64,000 nt of DNA from Caprella mutica (taxonomy: Eukaryota > Arthropoda > Malacostraca > Amphipoda > Caprellidae): assembly GCA_947561585.1 (NCBI GenBank), contig CANNZV010002496.1:24-64023 (forward strand), read 5' to 3'. The notes under the pieces were generated by a model that worked only from the letters and a program-made list of their open reading frames with translations, searched no databases and was not told the origin of the DNA. The position numbers were made by a program, and so were the translations under genes. Of the stretch, positions 24,606 through 36,167 are shown piece by piece (the stretch's first letter is position 1; each line of letters begins with the position of its first letter).

Positions 24606-24842
24606 CCAGATTGTATTTGGTGGTAAATTCCACTGATATATTGGGAGATATTCCATTTTTCTAATAAAAAAATTCCTGCAATGATGTCAGAGGATATTTA
24701 GCTATTAATTCCTATATTACCATTAATTTTGGGCAGAGAAACTGGAAAAATGTTGGACTAGACAAATTGATGAAAAATGTTGGCAGCTATTTATTATTTT
24801 TATTGAAAAAGTCAGGAGTTCAGTGCACCAAATACAAACTGG
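24606..24842. mobile_element. MITE family C, 8-bp TSD
   Basis: Ends CCAGATTGTATTTGGTG and the inverse of CCAGTTTGTATTTGGTGCAC. The 8-bp duplication ATGTCAGC is exact on both sides (24598-24605, 24843-24850). 237 bp, no gene. An 8-bp duplication fits hAT or P-type transposases. Confidence 0.87.
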
Positions 24843-24856
24843 ATGTCAGCAGCCTA

Positions 24857-25094
24857 GGGTCATGCAGGTAAATTGCAGCCCTTTAATTTTTAATTTCGGC
24901 CCTCTCAAAAGAGTCTTTAAAACATGCTGAACCGAAATTACATTAAAATGTTGCATAGCTATCAAAAGAAGCGCAGTACATGCTATAATTTATTAATTCA
25001 AGTTTTTAATGTGTGATATGGATTCATGATGTTTATGTTGCAAGAGGGAAGAGGCCGCAGTTAGTCAGTATGCCGTAATTTACCTGCTTGACCC
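24857..25094. mobile_element. MITE family 1, copy 3
   Basis: GGGTCATGCAGGTAAATTGC to the inverse of GGGTCAAGCAGGTAAATTAC, TA on both sides. It starts only six bases after the family C duplication. Confidence 0.85.
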
Positions 25095-25109
25095 TACCCA
25101 AGTTAAATG

Positions 25110-25360
25110 CTATGGCTCATAAGACATAAACTGTCCATTTGTCTCTCCAGCTCTCTCCAAAAATCACTAAATTTCTCTCTAAAATCATGGCAAAATGATC
25201 TAATTATCATAAATTCTCTCCAAAATAACATTGTAATTTGTAGCATAGGCCATAGGAGAAAATTGGAAAATAGATATTTCTCACCTAATCCCAATTTCTG
25301 TGAAAAATCCTGTGTCATAGGAGACTTTCTTTTCAGACTGGGGAAAGGGCTCATAAACTC
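25110..25360. repeat. Degenerate inverted repeat, family D
   Basis: Begins near GCTATGGCTCATAAG and ends near GGGCTCATAAACTCGTC, with TTTGTCTCTCCAGCTCTCTCC-like bases inside. Related ends occur at 37392 and 37836. Boundaries uncertain. Confidence 0.4.
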
Positions 25361-26088
25361 GTCATTAAAATGCCAGTCTGCTGCTCTGCAGTCTGCAGAA
25401 AGGCTGAGAATTTGAGAAAGCCAGAATGACCCAAAAACTGGTTAAGTGTTCTTAGAGATAAGTTGATAACTTATTCTGTTTGTAGCAAAATTAGAGAAAA
25501 AATATAGGAATTAATTCAAAATTGTTCAGAGATACAGATAATATCCCAAATATCTCCCATATTCTGCTGACTGGTTAAAATGACGAGTTTGGACATGCTA
25601 TATTACCTGGCACTGCTGGCAGCCGACAACCAGGCTCCATTTCATAATGGACAGTTGGTACTCAGGTATATTGTTTAATTAAATAAAGATTATATAGTAA
25701 ACTATATTAAACAGTAAGTACACCTTCCTTAGGCTTACTAAATATGGTGACACTACATGGCTAACACTATTTAGGTACCAACAGTTTGACAAGACAAAAA
25801 TCATAAATGGAGTGGATTGTTAGACCATAGACTCCATAGTCCATAGCTATGTCATATTTTTTAATCATTGTACTTTTTCAATAGTAGAACTTAATTAGGT
25901 ACTGGTGTTGTAACTCAATGGTAGGTAGCTAGTATAAATTAGGGTAAATCATATATTAGTATTTCAGTAGGTACGATAGTGTGATCAATAGTTAGCCGAT
26001 TAAGGTATGGACTATGGAAAAACTTGAGGAATTAAAGATTTTCACTATTAAAAACTAGAATTTCTTGCAATAAAAATATTCCAGTATA
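25361..26088. other. Transposon interior, nothing recognised
   Basis: AT-rich, no open frame of interest and no clear repeat ends before the right TIR begins at about 26089. Confidence 0.4.
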
Positions 26089-26292
26089 TAGCAGAGATTC
26101 CAATGAATACACTGTAAAATTTTTAAATTGAAATTCATCTCGTAACTGATAAAATAAGTCCATTAAAGGGGAGCCCAACCGATTTTTTCTATTTATTCCT
26201 ATCTAAATTAATGGCTGCGTAGCCGTTTGTTATGATTTCACCGATCAGCTGTTCAAAGCAATGGTCCGGCCTGATACACTATAGATGGCCTT
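26089..26292 (-). repeat. Right TIR of P-like transposon
   Basis: Inverted counterpart of 16651-16867, about 204 bp, with small indels relative to the left copy. It ends GATGGCCTT before the duplicated GATCAGTTC. Confidence 0.93.
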
Positions 26293-26301
26293 GATCAGTT
26301 C

Positions 26302-27605
26302 GACTAACACCATTGACAGTTAGTTTATCAATAGTTTTAGCTTTATTTTCAGGTTTGATTACATCATTAATTAGTTTCCATACTTCCCTAATATTTCCCT
26401 TAACTAGATTGAATTGCTTTTCATAATATTTAATCTTATTCAACCGCAATTCTTCCGTTACCATATTCCTGAATCTACAATAAAAATCTTTATTCATCTT
26501 GCCTTGTTTATATAATATATGGTATTTTTGGCGAATATGTATCTTTTTCCTTAATTCAGAATTAATCCATGGCTTAATTTTGGCTTTAAATGACACCTTC
26601 CTGGTGACAATCGGACAGTGAACATTGTAAAGAGTCATAACACATTCCATAAACAGATATTCCTGCATTGGCATCACCACACATAACAATACTAGTAAAG
26701 TCAAAGCAACCAACAGAATGGTAAAATTCACCTACTGTAACATCATTAATCAATCTGTACCTAACTTCATGACTATCAGAGTTGGTATGAAAATTAAAGA
26801 AATTATTACATTGTATAAAAATAAAATAGTGGTCAGATATATCACACGGTATAACACCAGATGAGATATCAGATGGATTAGAAACAAATATATTATCAAT
26901 TAAGGAGAATGTGTTATCTGAAATCCTAGTAGGCTTATCAATCATGGGAATGAATGAACCACAAAGCATAATATTGGCAAACCTGTTACATTGTACACCC
27001 ATATCCATACTTAACAAATCATAGTTGAAGTCTCCACACATAAACTTATATTTATTTTTCATACGACTCAACCTAGATAGCAAATAACTGAGTTTATCGA
27101 AAAAAAGATCAGAGTATCCATTTGGTGGTCTATACATTGTACCAACAATACACGAAACATTGTTCTGTGATATGCATTCAATGAATAAACATTCCAAATA
27201 ACTAGTTAAAAAAGTTAATTCAGTAAGCTTCTTACATCTAAATTTATGCCTATCAACCATTACACTAACTCCACCACCACGTCTTCCATCATCACGAATT
27301 AAGTTGAAGATATTAAACTTATCATATTTAACTAAATCAATAGTATTTTCAGATAGCCATGTTTCAGATAGACATACTATGTCAAAACTGTATTGCATTT
27401 CTACCATATAAGCATCAAGCAGATCTAGCTTTGGAAATAATGAACGGATATTTAAATGCCCTACACTGAGATTACTTTCCCCGTTAACATATCTTTGATT
27501 GAATTCCGAAATTGAATAATACCTAGAATGATTATCGTCAAAAAGACTAGGATAGAGAGCATTAAAATGATCCATATCTACATCATTATTATCATGAACA
27601 ACCAT
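26302..27605 (-). pseudogene. LINE ORF2, 5' part: APE-type endonuclease (one frameshift)
   Basis: ATG at 27603-27605. Endonuclease motifs in order: SVGHLNIRSLFPKLD, DIVCLSETWLS (catalytic Glu), VGTMYRPPNGYSD, MCGDFNYDLL, FSLIDNIFVS and DISDHYFIF (catalytic Asp-His). The domain nicks target DNA for target-primed reverse transcription. Around 26640-26690 the frame shifts by one base: the first frame runs on to 26586, while the linker to RT (NVHCPIVTRKVSFK, KPWINSELRKKI) is in a neighbouring frame that reaches the transposon at 26302 with NGVSRTD. Apart from that shift and the transposon, ORF2 would be roughly 1000 codons, normal for Jockey/CR1-group LINEs. Confidence 0.9.
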
Positions 27606-28266
27606 TAAGTTTAAAGAGTTGGAGACAAATCACAGAATGTACGCTAATATAACTATATCTTAACTTCACGGTAATTACAGTGACTACACTAATTCCCAGA
27701 AAATAAATGCCAAGAAAGCTACTAGTAAGTAAAAGTTGCCTATGCAGCCCACAGTTATTAGACTCATTACACCCAATTAGCATCACAACAGAAACCAAGT
27801 AAATACCCTGGAAATAGTCACATAAACTGAATAGTATTACAATAAACAATTGCCTTTGTGGCCGGTAGTTAATAATTTTTATCAGAACTGTCACGGTAAC
27901 TACAGTAAAAAGAAAGCACTTATGTTCTTCTTCAGCAGCGCCAGCTGGCAGTACTACTAAATGTAAATAAATATATGCTTCATATAATGATACACACAGA
28001 ACTATATCTACCTGATCAATTTCAACAACCATACAGATAAGCATAACCTCCCAAGTTGATGACGCATGGGGAGAGTAGATCATCTTAGAGGAACTTCTTG
28101 CTGCAGATGAAGACAGCACATCAGCATCATGAACATCAATGCATATCAACAGTATCATACACATTAATGCATGGATACGTATCATAGAGTTTACTGAAAT
28201 ATAGGTCAATGAGTATGCAATATTATCATACTCATGCCTAGGGCAGTAAACAACAAATGCTTTCAT
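27592..28266 (-). CDS. Hydrophobic open frame overlapping the LINE ORF2 start (possible ORF1)
   Basis: A 224-codon frame from ATG at 28264-28266 whose stop overlaps the endonuclease start by 14 bases, the arrangement seen for coupled LINE ORFs. The product is strongly hydrophobic and has no zinc knuckle or coiled coil, so it is not a usual ORF1 protein. Two internal segments resemble each other (RQLFIVILFSLCDYFQGIYL and RQLLLTSSFLGIYFLGISVV), which points to a DNA-level duplication. It may equally be an untranslated LINE leader that happens to be open. Confidence 0.3.
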   Translation of the reverse strand: MKAFVVYCPRHEYDNIAYSLTYISVNSMIRIHALMCMILLICIDVHDADVLSSSAARSSSKMIYSPHASSTWEVMLICMVVEIDQVDIVLCVSLYEAYIYLHLVVLPAGAAEEEHKCFLFTVVTVTVLIKIINYRPQRQLFIVILFSLCDYFQGIYLVSVVMLIGCNESNNCGLHRQLLLTSSFLGIYFLGISVVTVITVKLRYSYISVHSVICLQLFKLNGCS

Positions 28267-29449
28267 TAAGCACAACTCATCATATAGTTTGAAATATGAG
28301 AGAGTGCAACTGAAAGGTGGCGATAAATCTTTGCACTGACATGGTCATTGCTGGGTGTTTTGAGAGAGAAACTCTTCAGGGTTCATCTGCAGGGTTCATC
28401 TGCAAAAATGATAATAATTTATCTTACGTCTTAATTTAATGACAACAACCATTAAGTTGCTGACAATCGTTTTTCTCTATTTTCATCAACTTATAAGTAA
28501 TTACCTATACGGCTATACCGATACTTTCTATCTGTTATTGAAGTTATTTAATTGAAAAATTCTTTTAGGCTAAAGAATAAAATAAAGCTATGACTAAGTT
28601 GTAACTTAATCAATTTAGTTTAGATTTTAAATGCAGTAATTTGATGGATTTTTTATCATCAAGTGAACTGATCCTTTTCAGTTTAAAATTTTTATATATT
28701 AAATGCATGCACGACCAATTAACAAGCAGTGATATCGTGAACTTAAAAAACTGAAGTTATCATTAGTTTTCTTCTCCATTTATGCCACATCGCCAACGTT
28801 GACAATAAAATAAGTTACAAAGTTCTATGAGATGAACCAAAAGAAAGTTCTCCAAGAACAGAACTAATGTAGCCTACTGCAGTTTTGGTGCTTAATTTGT
28901 GACATCAGAGTGAAACTGGGATTCATGACAACTGTCAACTAAGGATTTCAACTTGCAAGTTCTATCTATCATACAATATTAGTTTTTTACTTAAAAAATA
29001 AGATAAATAAAGGATCAATAATAGAAAATGGATAATTATTTTATATTTATAAAATATAGTGTTTTACAAAAGTTGAAGATAACAATTAAATTAGGTAAAA
29101 ATTTAAAAGCTACTACACGACTAAATACACTTTCAGGTTATTTCTAAAGTAAAAACTACCCGATAAAGGATTTCTAATTAGTACTAGTTTACATGAAGTA
29201 TCAATCTTAGAACAATCTTTAAAAGCTTAGGGTTGAATGATTAACATGAGCTTACAATAAACAATTTATTCTATATTTACCTAAGATTAAAGTTTTTCAA
29301 ACGCATAACAATAAATAAAATACACAAATTAGTTCGGTATTTTATGCACATCCTTTTCACGGAGAAATGTCGTTGAAAATCTAAAAGTAATAAGCATGAA
29401 TAAATGGATATCACAGGGAATGAGACCAGACTTCCTGGGAATGATGAGA
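28267..29449. other. LINE 5' end and flank, no gene
   Basis: GGGTTCATCTGC is duplicated in tandem at about 28378-28400. The rest is AT-rich and stop-dense. I cannot place the LINE 5' end or its target duplication. Confidence 0.4.
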
Positions 29450-29577
29450 ACTCCTCTGATATTGATTAGTACTGTCCTGATGAGAACTGTCCTGATGAGA
29501 ACTGCACTGATGGGAACTTCACTGATGAGAACTGTCCTGATGAGAACTGTCCTGATGAGAACTGCAGTGGTGCGAAG
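29450..29577 (+). repeat. Short minisatellite, 15-bp unit
   Basis: About eight imperfect copies of AACTGTCCTGATGAG. Because 15 is divisible by three, the array is open in frame over 91 codons, but there is no other coding sign. Confidence 0.75.
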
Positions 29578-29724
29578 TTATTTGAATCTGAAAATGTTTA
29601 CAAACAAATTGATTAAAAAAAACTCTGATATTGACTTAGAATTACGCTACAAACAATTATTAACAAGATAAAACAAATTGAATAGATTATTTTAATCTCA
29701 TACTATAATATTTTTTCCATCATA

Positions 29725-30060
29725 GTAGGGGTTTAACGTCGTGCTTCAGTCATATCGTGACTATTTCGTTGACGTAAGAGGAAATTAAATACAAGGGACT
29801 AGAAGAAGCAGTCAGAAAGGAAAATGGCTCCATGAACAAAGGCACTTACCACCGTTGGTGACAATGCTCATGGATGCAGAAAAGCTACTCCGTGAATGCA
29901 GTCACTTACCAAGGAATGTGACGAAACGGGATGCAAGCACCGGTGGCTGCACTCACGGATGGAAAATGAAGGTGATAGTAAATGAAGCCTACGAACCTAC
30001 CTAACACAAAAGTCTAAGACCTCGTAGTTGAAGAGCATAACCCTAGCGCTATTCTCCGAA
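29725..30060 (+). mobile_element. SINE-like repeat, copy A
   Basis: Starts TAGGGGTTTAACGTCGTGC and contains AAATACAAGGGACTAGAAGA, GACAATGCTCATGGATGCAG, TGCAGTCACTTACCAAGGAA and GCACTCACGGATGGAAAATG, all shared with copies at 31375, 32535 and, inverted, 39418. No gene; class inferred from size and dispersal. Confidence 0.65.
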
Positions 30061-30654
30061 ATCCTGAACAATGTGTATTCGAAGCACATTTGGTTATGTT
30101 AAAAGTATCCACATTCGAGTGGCATGGAAGAAACAAGATTTGATAGAAAACAAGATTAATGGAAAGTAGAACACAGATTAAAATCCTTACTGTGATCAGA
30201 GTGTGTTTCAAATTTTAAAAATCAAACTTACAAAATATTTCACCAAAGGACTAAAAAGAGTGACGCATCGATCTAATATTTTTAATTTTTTCTTTATGTT
30301 GATGAACTAAGAGGTTATACCGCTAACGATGGAAAGAAAAGGATAATGTAAAATGAGTGAAGAAAAGACAACAAAGCTATTTTTGGAAATTGCAAGATAA
30401 GGTTGATTAGATGTTTAGCATTAGAAACGTGGTTTTATAGAAACGCTACATTTATCTTCCATTACTCGAGACTAACTGTAAGATAAAGTCTAATTCCAAT
30501 CCGTAGAATACTTACTACAATTAATGCTACAAAGGACTATATTACAAACTATTTGGAAAAAAAGTCGAATTAATTTAAACGAAACTAAAGAACTCTACAA
30601 AAGAGATGATTGAATTTTACTAATTTCTTGTAATTAAATATTGTTCATTTTTTT
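30061..30654. other. No recognisable feature
   Basis: AT-rich with no long open frame and no repeat I can match elsewhere in the window. Confidence 0.4.
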
Positions 30655-30723
30655 TTAAATAAGATTATATTATTATTATTATTATAGTCGTCTTGATGGC
30701 CTTGACACTTAAATAAGATTATA
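30655..30723 (-). mobile_element. Tiny 5'-truncated retroelement end with target duplication
   Basis: TTAAATAAGATTATA occurs at 30655-30669 and 30709-30723 as a perfect 15-bp direct repeat. Between them are 39 bases which on the minus strand read AGTGTCAAGGCCATCAAGAC and then a TAA-repeat tail. This is the signature of target-primed insertion of a heavily truncated SINE or LINE with a (TAA)n tail. Confidence 0.75.
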
Positions 30724-31374
30724 GCTTTATGGAAACAGAAATTGTACTCAAAAAGGGTAATACATATTTGCCTCAAAAATAGAAGGAAGTATTTAATTTT
30801 ATTCGATTTGTTGTCAAAGAAGATGCAAAGAACGAAACTGTAAAATAGAAAAAATGAAAGACAATAAGTTGAAAATGCTGAACAATGTCACTAAACTTCT
30901 TATTTTTTATTTAAATGTTCAAATATGAATGTCACGAGGACTAATAAAATATTGTAGAAACTCTCATTTTAGCGGCAAGTTACATGTTGAAGTAATCTAG
31001 GATATTGTATAAATTAAGCCATTCGTATTACCAGTAAATTTTAAGAGTTTAAACGTTTTTTTATTAGTTTAATGATTCAATGAGTCTAGAATTCCAAACT
31101 AGGCTATAAACAAAAAGCTACAGTTAAAAAAAAATTTGTTGATACAACTATAATGAATATTTTCTTAAGAACGACCAAAATAAATAACCGTGTATCACCA
31201 TGGAGTGGATATGAACAGTCCGTATTTAAGAATTCAGTATTTCAGAAACTACAGAAACCATAAGTTGTGTATTTACAATTACCAATTGTAAAGTATTTGA
31301 ACGGAACAATTTACAATTGCCAATCAATTTAATTGAAAGTTTAGGCCATATCGCTGATATTGAAAAGAAATTGA
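30724..31374. other. No recognisable feature
   Basis: AT-rich intergenic sequence; no coding or repeat signal seen. Confidence 0.4.
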
Positions 31375-31600
31375 ATATATATGGGCTTGAAGTAACAGTT
31401 AGAAAGGAAAGAGACTCCATGAAAGAATAAACTACAACCAGTCGGAGACAACGCTCATGGATGCAAAAAAAAAAATAATCCACGACTGCAGTCACTTACC
31501 AAGGAATGGGACGAAAAGAGTCACCAACACCGGTGGCAGCACTCACAGATGAAAAAGGAAAATGAAGAGGTGATAATAAATGAAGCCTACCGGACACAAA
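31375..31600 (+). mobile_element. SINE-like repeat, copy B (diverged)
   Basis: Shares GAGACTCCATGAAAGAA, CAACGCTCATGGATGCA, TGCAGTCACTTACCAAGGAA and AACACCGGTGGCAGCACTCA with copy A. Lacks a clear 5' end. A further weak fragment lies at about 32110-32180. Confidence 0.6.
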
Positions 31601-32534
31601 AAAAACCATAAGAGTTATCCTCAGAAACTACAATTAGACACAAAAATGATATGCCTGAAGCTGTTGTGCTCTTCTCTTATATTCACCTCAACAGATTGAG
31701 GTTTCAGCTACTGGGGGCTTTACAATTAGCCTACTATATTATATCTTTAAACAATTTTCATACATTTTTTAAATTATATATTTATGAAACATAACTGATA
31801 CGAATAACTTTGCTAATTCTATCAGTTATCACTGAACTAATAGAAATTTGTCCTTACCAATTAAGAAAAGGGAGATTTGCACTGCTGTCGTTTGTTTCTT
31901 CCGCTTTCTTGTGAGGAGAAGTGATCTGGTCATAGGTAGTGGTCTTTAGAGTTCCTCCTAGCGAATGCTCGCTCTACTCATTGAACTGGAAACAAATTTC
32001 AATAATATAAATTAGTATATTAGTTATTGTTATTGAATAGGTTTGATGCGAATATAATGGTTTCGAGATTTCGTTTTTCGGAAAATAAATAGAAAAGACC
32101 TTAATATAGATCTAGCAGTTAGATTGGAAAGAGACGCCGTGAATGGAATGGAAGAGACTCTTCAATGGAATGTTACGGAATGAGAATCTAGTAATCGCAG
32201 AAGTAAGAGGAAAATGAACAAACAGGGTGCAAAAACATATTGCAAATTATATTAATAAACAATCTAAGACTACATTGTTATCCCTATCTAGTGCTATTCT
32301 ACAAAATAGTGAATTTCAATGAAACAAAAAGGAAAAAAAACTTGGTCATCATCCAATTTACAACTGTTCGTATCGAAAAATTCTCTGCCTCTTTCTTCAA
32401 TTCATGACTGTTACATAGTGTCATTCGTTTACAACTCTCATAAATGCAACATGAATATCTTACATATTAACTATTATGAATTTAAGATAGTTTTTTTTAG
32501 TATAAAGTTATTAATAAATAATCTCTTAATTTAA
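31601..32534. other. No gene recognised
   Basis: Contains one weak SINE-like fragment (GGAAAGAGACGCCGTGAATG near 32130). Otherwise nothing. Confidence 0.4.
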
Positions 32535-32845
32535 GTAGGGGTTTAACGTTTTCTTTGGAACCAAAGGACATATCGCTGACAATGAAATTAAATACAAGGG
32601 ACTGGAAGAAGCAGTCTGAAAGGAAAGTGGCTTCAAGAACAAAGTCACCTACCACCGTCAGTGACAATGCTCATGAATACAGAAGAGCTACTCCGAGAAT
32701 GCATTCACTTAAGAATAAAAAAGTACCCAATTTAAGGTCCGGAGGCTGCACTCACGGATGGAAGATTTAAATGAAAAGGGGATAGTAAATTAAGCCTACA
32801 AGCCTAACAAACCCAAAAGTCGAAGACCTTGTAGTTTGAAAGCAT
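32535..32845 (+). mobile_element. SINE-like repeat, copy C
   Basis: Begins TAGGGGTTTAACGTTTTC and follows copy A through AAATACAAGGGACTGGAAGA, TGACAATGCTCATGAATAC and GGCTGCACTCACGGATGGAA to a TTGTAGTTTGAAAGCATAA tail region. Confidence 0.65.
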
Positions 32846-32990
32846 AAACCTAGTGCTACCCTCTAAAACTAAGTGGCGTAAAAAGATATAAACATAATAT
32901 GAAAAAAGACAATTATTAATCCAAATTACAACAGTTCGAGGCCAAAGGGAACCCCCTTCTATTAAATCCACCACAAACAGCTTCATGATA

Positions 32991-33222
32991 GGGTCACGCA
33001 GGTAAATTGCGGCCCACTTACTAACTGCGGCCTCTAACAACTGAAACATCATAGCTTCAAAACACACGTCAAAACTTAAATTAATAAGTTATAGCATTCA
33101 CTGTGCTTCTTTTGATAGCTATGCAACATTTTAATGTAATTTCGATTCAAAATGTTTCAGAGACTCTCTTGAAGAGGGCTGCAATTAAAAAATTAAAGGG
33201 GCGCAATTTAACTACGTGACCC
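32991..33222. mobile_element. MITE family 1, copy 4
   Basis: GGGTCACGCAGGTAAATTGC to the inverse GGGTCACGTAGTTAAATTGC, TA on both sides. This copy is the closest to a full unit outside the transposon at 16651-26292. Confidence 0.85.
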
Positions 33223-35392
33223 TAGACCTCCTGCAGGCTTATAAATTCTTTGCTACCCAGAAAGAAAGAAATTTCTTAAGAGTTACCTGCACAAAATAAA
33301 AACGAGAATTTGGTAGTAGAATTACAAGCTAAAAATTACGGGAAAAATAAATTAGTTGAATATACGTAATTACATTTACCGTTTAACACTAACCTTGAGC
33401 ATCCAGCTGTTCAGAAAATTATTCGTAGGTTTTCCCTTTTTTAATAGTGCATAAATATTGTATCTATAGGAATTGTGAGACTAAAACCTGAAAAAGATTA
33501 TTAAATTTAAAGGTATTTATAAATACAGAAAGAACAGTTTAAACAAAAAGTATATACTACAGTCGACATTATAGAAGTATATTGTCGTAAACCGGCAGCT
33601 ATTTACGAATGGAAGATTCATATGCATAATAAAACAATAAAGTATACCTATACCTACCTAAACTCTTAGAAGTCTAGAGGCTAAAATAAAAAAACATAAT
33701 GTGGTTATAAGCTACAGCTCTAAGTGCTTTTTTTTTCCTTTTTATTCCATGTCTACAGATCGTATTCAAAGGAATTTAGGCACAATAATATTAAGTAGAA
33801 TTCCGTATTTTTTAAAATTAAATAGTTTAATTACTGTACGGGCACTGCTTTATGACTCTAGTACAGAGTAATGTAAAGAAGTGCATAAAATCTAATTTTG
33901 CTATTTCGTGAACTGTTTGGATACCTATAAAAAAATGGTTCCACTAACTATAGAAAAAAAATTCTGAATTTCGGTATTATTTCAAAGTCCAGAAGTAAAG
34001 ATACAAAAGTTTTGAAAGCTCACATTTTGGTAATAAATTGCAAATTCCATCAGCAATTTTAAGAAAATCTGTGAAATATTGATAAATTTATAATTCGAAA
34101 TGATTTCAAGAACAGAAACACTTGATTGAGCTGGACTTCGTCTCAGCTATCAGCAAAAAATCAACTGGTAAAACTATTTGAGAGTTCATATCTAAGAAGA
34201 AAAAAACTAGCTCAGAAATCTGATTAATCTTTCGAATATCTCAATTTCAAGGATTAAGCTGTTTAAAAATGGTAGCATTAACAATTTTTCACAGAGTTAA
34301 AAAATATAGCTTAAAATTTTGAATCTAGAACTTAGAAAATAAAAGTGAAAAAATTAATTAACAAATGTATAAGATATAGTTCCATATGAGCATGACAATA
34401 AAAAATAAGAGTCCTCAGCTAGAAAGACTGAAGAATAACTTATCCAGGCTAAATGAAATTAGTATCTCAAGAAAGACTAATTTTCGATCTGCCTAAAACA
34501 CAAGTTTTTAAATAGAGAGAGTGAAATTTGATGACTTTTCACCATGACGGCTGAAGACGAAATGTCCCGCACTGCATTAAAAAGAATAGAAATTTCTTAC
34601 ATGCGGGGGTAAAAATGAGAATTTGGGGTAGCGTACGATAATCCGTGGTACAGTGGGAACTAGATTATTCATGCGCGCCTCAGCAATTGGACGGATACAC
34701 TTTTCCGCGATAGTACGGTCAATTTTATTCAATAAAGATATTCTATTCTATTCTGTAATTTATTTTTATTTCTGTTCAGTGAAATATTAAAATTAATCTT
34801 AAATTTAACAGTTCAACATATATAATAAATTTCACTTAAAAAATTTAAATGATATCATCAAAGATTTTCAAAAAGAAATGTGATGATATGATATTTTTAG
34901 TTTGTAAATCTTATCCCTGTTACATCATCATAAATCTTAAAAAAGAAATGTGTTGATATAAATTTGAGATTCTTGTTCTCGGTTTCATTACATTCTAAAA
35001 ATTTATTCTTAATTTTAATCCTTTAACGTATACGATCATGCTCACTTAAACCAATTCATTAAAAAAAATTATATGATTTCACATACATAAAACAAACTAC
35101 ATTGTTTGTTAACTTGTTCATTTAAAAAAATTATTTTTCGTTTATATGCTTTTATAAATGATTTTTTTACTTCAAAAAAAATTTCTTAATAATTTTCGTT
35201 TACAAATTCTGATGTGTTCTGACATGAATTCATTCTTTTTATTGTTGAATGCATGTCAAGCATTCAATATATGCATCTCGTTGACTGAATTTTGGTGGTG
35301 CTGGCATGTAGAGGGCGCTCTCCGCTCACCTTGGTCAGTATTTTTCGGTTACAAAAGATTTTACTCTTTATCGCTTGTCAGACGGTTGCGCA
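33223..35392. other. No gene; two dispersed repeat fragments
   Basis: At 34690-34760, ACGGATACACTTTTCCGCGA is followed by a tail of ATTCTATTCTATTCT, like the 3' end of a CR1-type LINE; the first part recurs inverted at 13768. At 34850-34990 are two tandem units (ATCATCAAAGATTTTCAAAA and relatives) shared with 12520-12625. Elsewhere stop-dense. Confidence 0.5.
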
Positions 35393-36083
35393 CACAGTTT
35401 ATAGAAGGGTAGTTAGGACAACGCTATAATATAAATTTCGGAGCTGTGAGGCAGTGACGTCATTCAAGATGGCGGATGTTTCTACCAATCATGGAGCTCA
35501 GACAACTGAGCGCCAAATTCTGAAACAAAAATGTAAACAAAGTGTGATGTAAACTTTGATAGATTGTCCGAAAAGCTAATCAACTTCATAATTCTTGATC
35601 AACTATTAATAAAATTATACAATATGATATTATTATTCTATAATGGTGCCTAGAATATAAATATGCAATTTTTAAACCGTAATTATAAAGATAAACAACC
35701 TAAGATACCTAGGTAATCATGCTAATGGACACTTGCCTAATAAGATCTTTCCAATTTCATCAACATGACTTCAAATTTTAATCTTAGATTACTGTAGGTA
35801 GCTATGTGTTGGAAATTTGAGAAAATTGATTGAAAAAGATAATAACTTAGGTTGCTACTACCTATTTGTGAACAATGAAAAGTGATTTCACTAGAATTTT
35901 GTCTCTAGACTCCACAGTCTCCACATACCTAGGAAGAATTTGAATAAGGAAGCATTTCCATCTGTTGGTGAGTACCTATTATAGCCTTATAGGTAAACTA
36001 CTAAACTAGACGACGTAGGCGTCGCCATCACGTAGTGAGGCTAAGTGAGCAGTCGATTTAGCCTAGGGGCTAGCCGGCAAGGT

Positions 36084-36113
36084 CTAGGTAGCGTCCGTAG
36101 CGACGCTACCTAG
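36084..36113. other. Perfect 12-bp hairpin
   Basis: CTAGGTAGCGTC and GACGCTACCTAG flank a six-base loop. It lies one base from the longer palindrome at 36115-36167; the block is markedly GC-rich against AT-rich surroundings. Confidence 0.9.
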
Positions 36114-36114
36114 T

Positions 36115-36167
36115 CCTAATCGGCTGACCGCTGACGCTACCGTAGCGTCAGCGGTCAGCCGATTAGG
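36115..36167. repeat. Perfect 53-nt palindrome
   Basis: Two exact 26-bp arms around one central base. An arm starts CCTAATCGGCTGACCGCTGA and closes CGCTAC at the centre. Its right end merges into the start of the family 1 MITE, replacing that MITE's first bases. Function unknown; a transposon terminal structure or a recent inverted duplication are the simplest options. Confidence 0.95.

Larger units (their letters stand above)
16651..26292 (-). mobile_element. P-element-like DNA transposon, 9.64 kb, inserted in LINE ORF2
   Basis: Both ends carry the same sequence in opposite orientation, starting AAGGCCATCTATAGTGTATC, for about 210 bp. GATCAGTTC occurs just outside both ends (16642-16650 and 26293-26301). 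Because the end bases match the target, the true duplication could be 7, 8 or 9 bp; 8 is usual for P elements. The only large gene inside is a THAP-domain transposase on the minus strand (20040-22838). The element also holds three copies of one Tc1-type MITE, another TA-flanked MITE and an 8-bp-TSD MITE, so it is older than those. Drosophila P elements are about 2.9 kb with 31-bp TIRs; this one is much larger. Confidence 0.92.
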
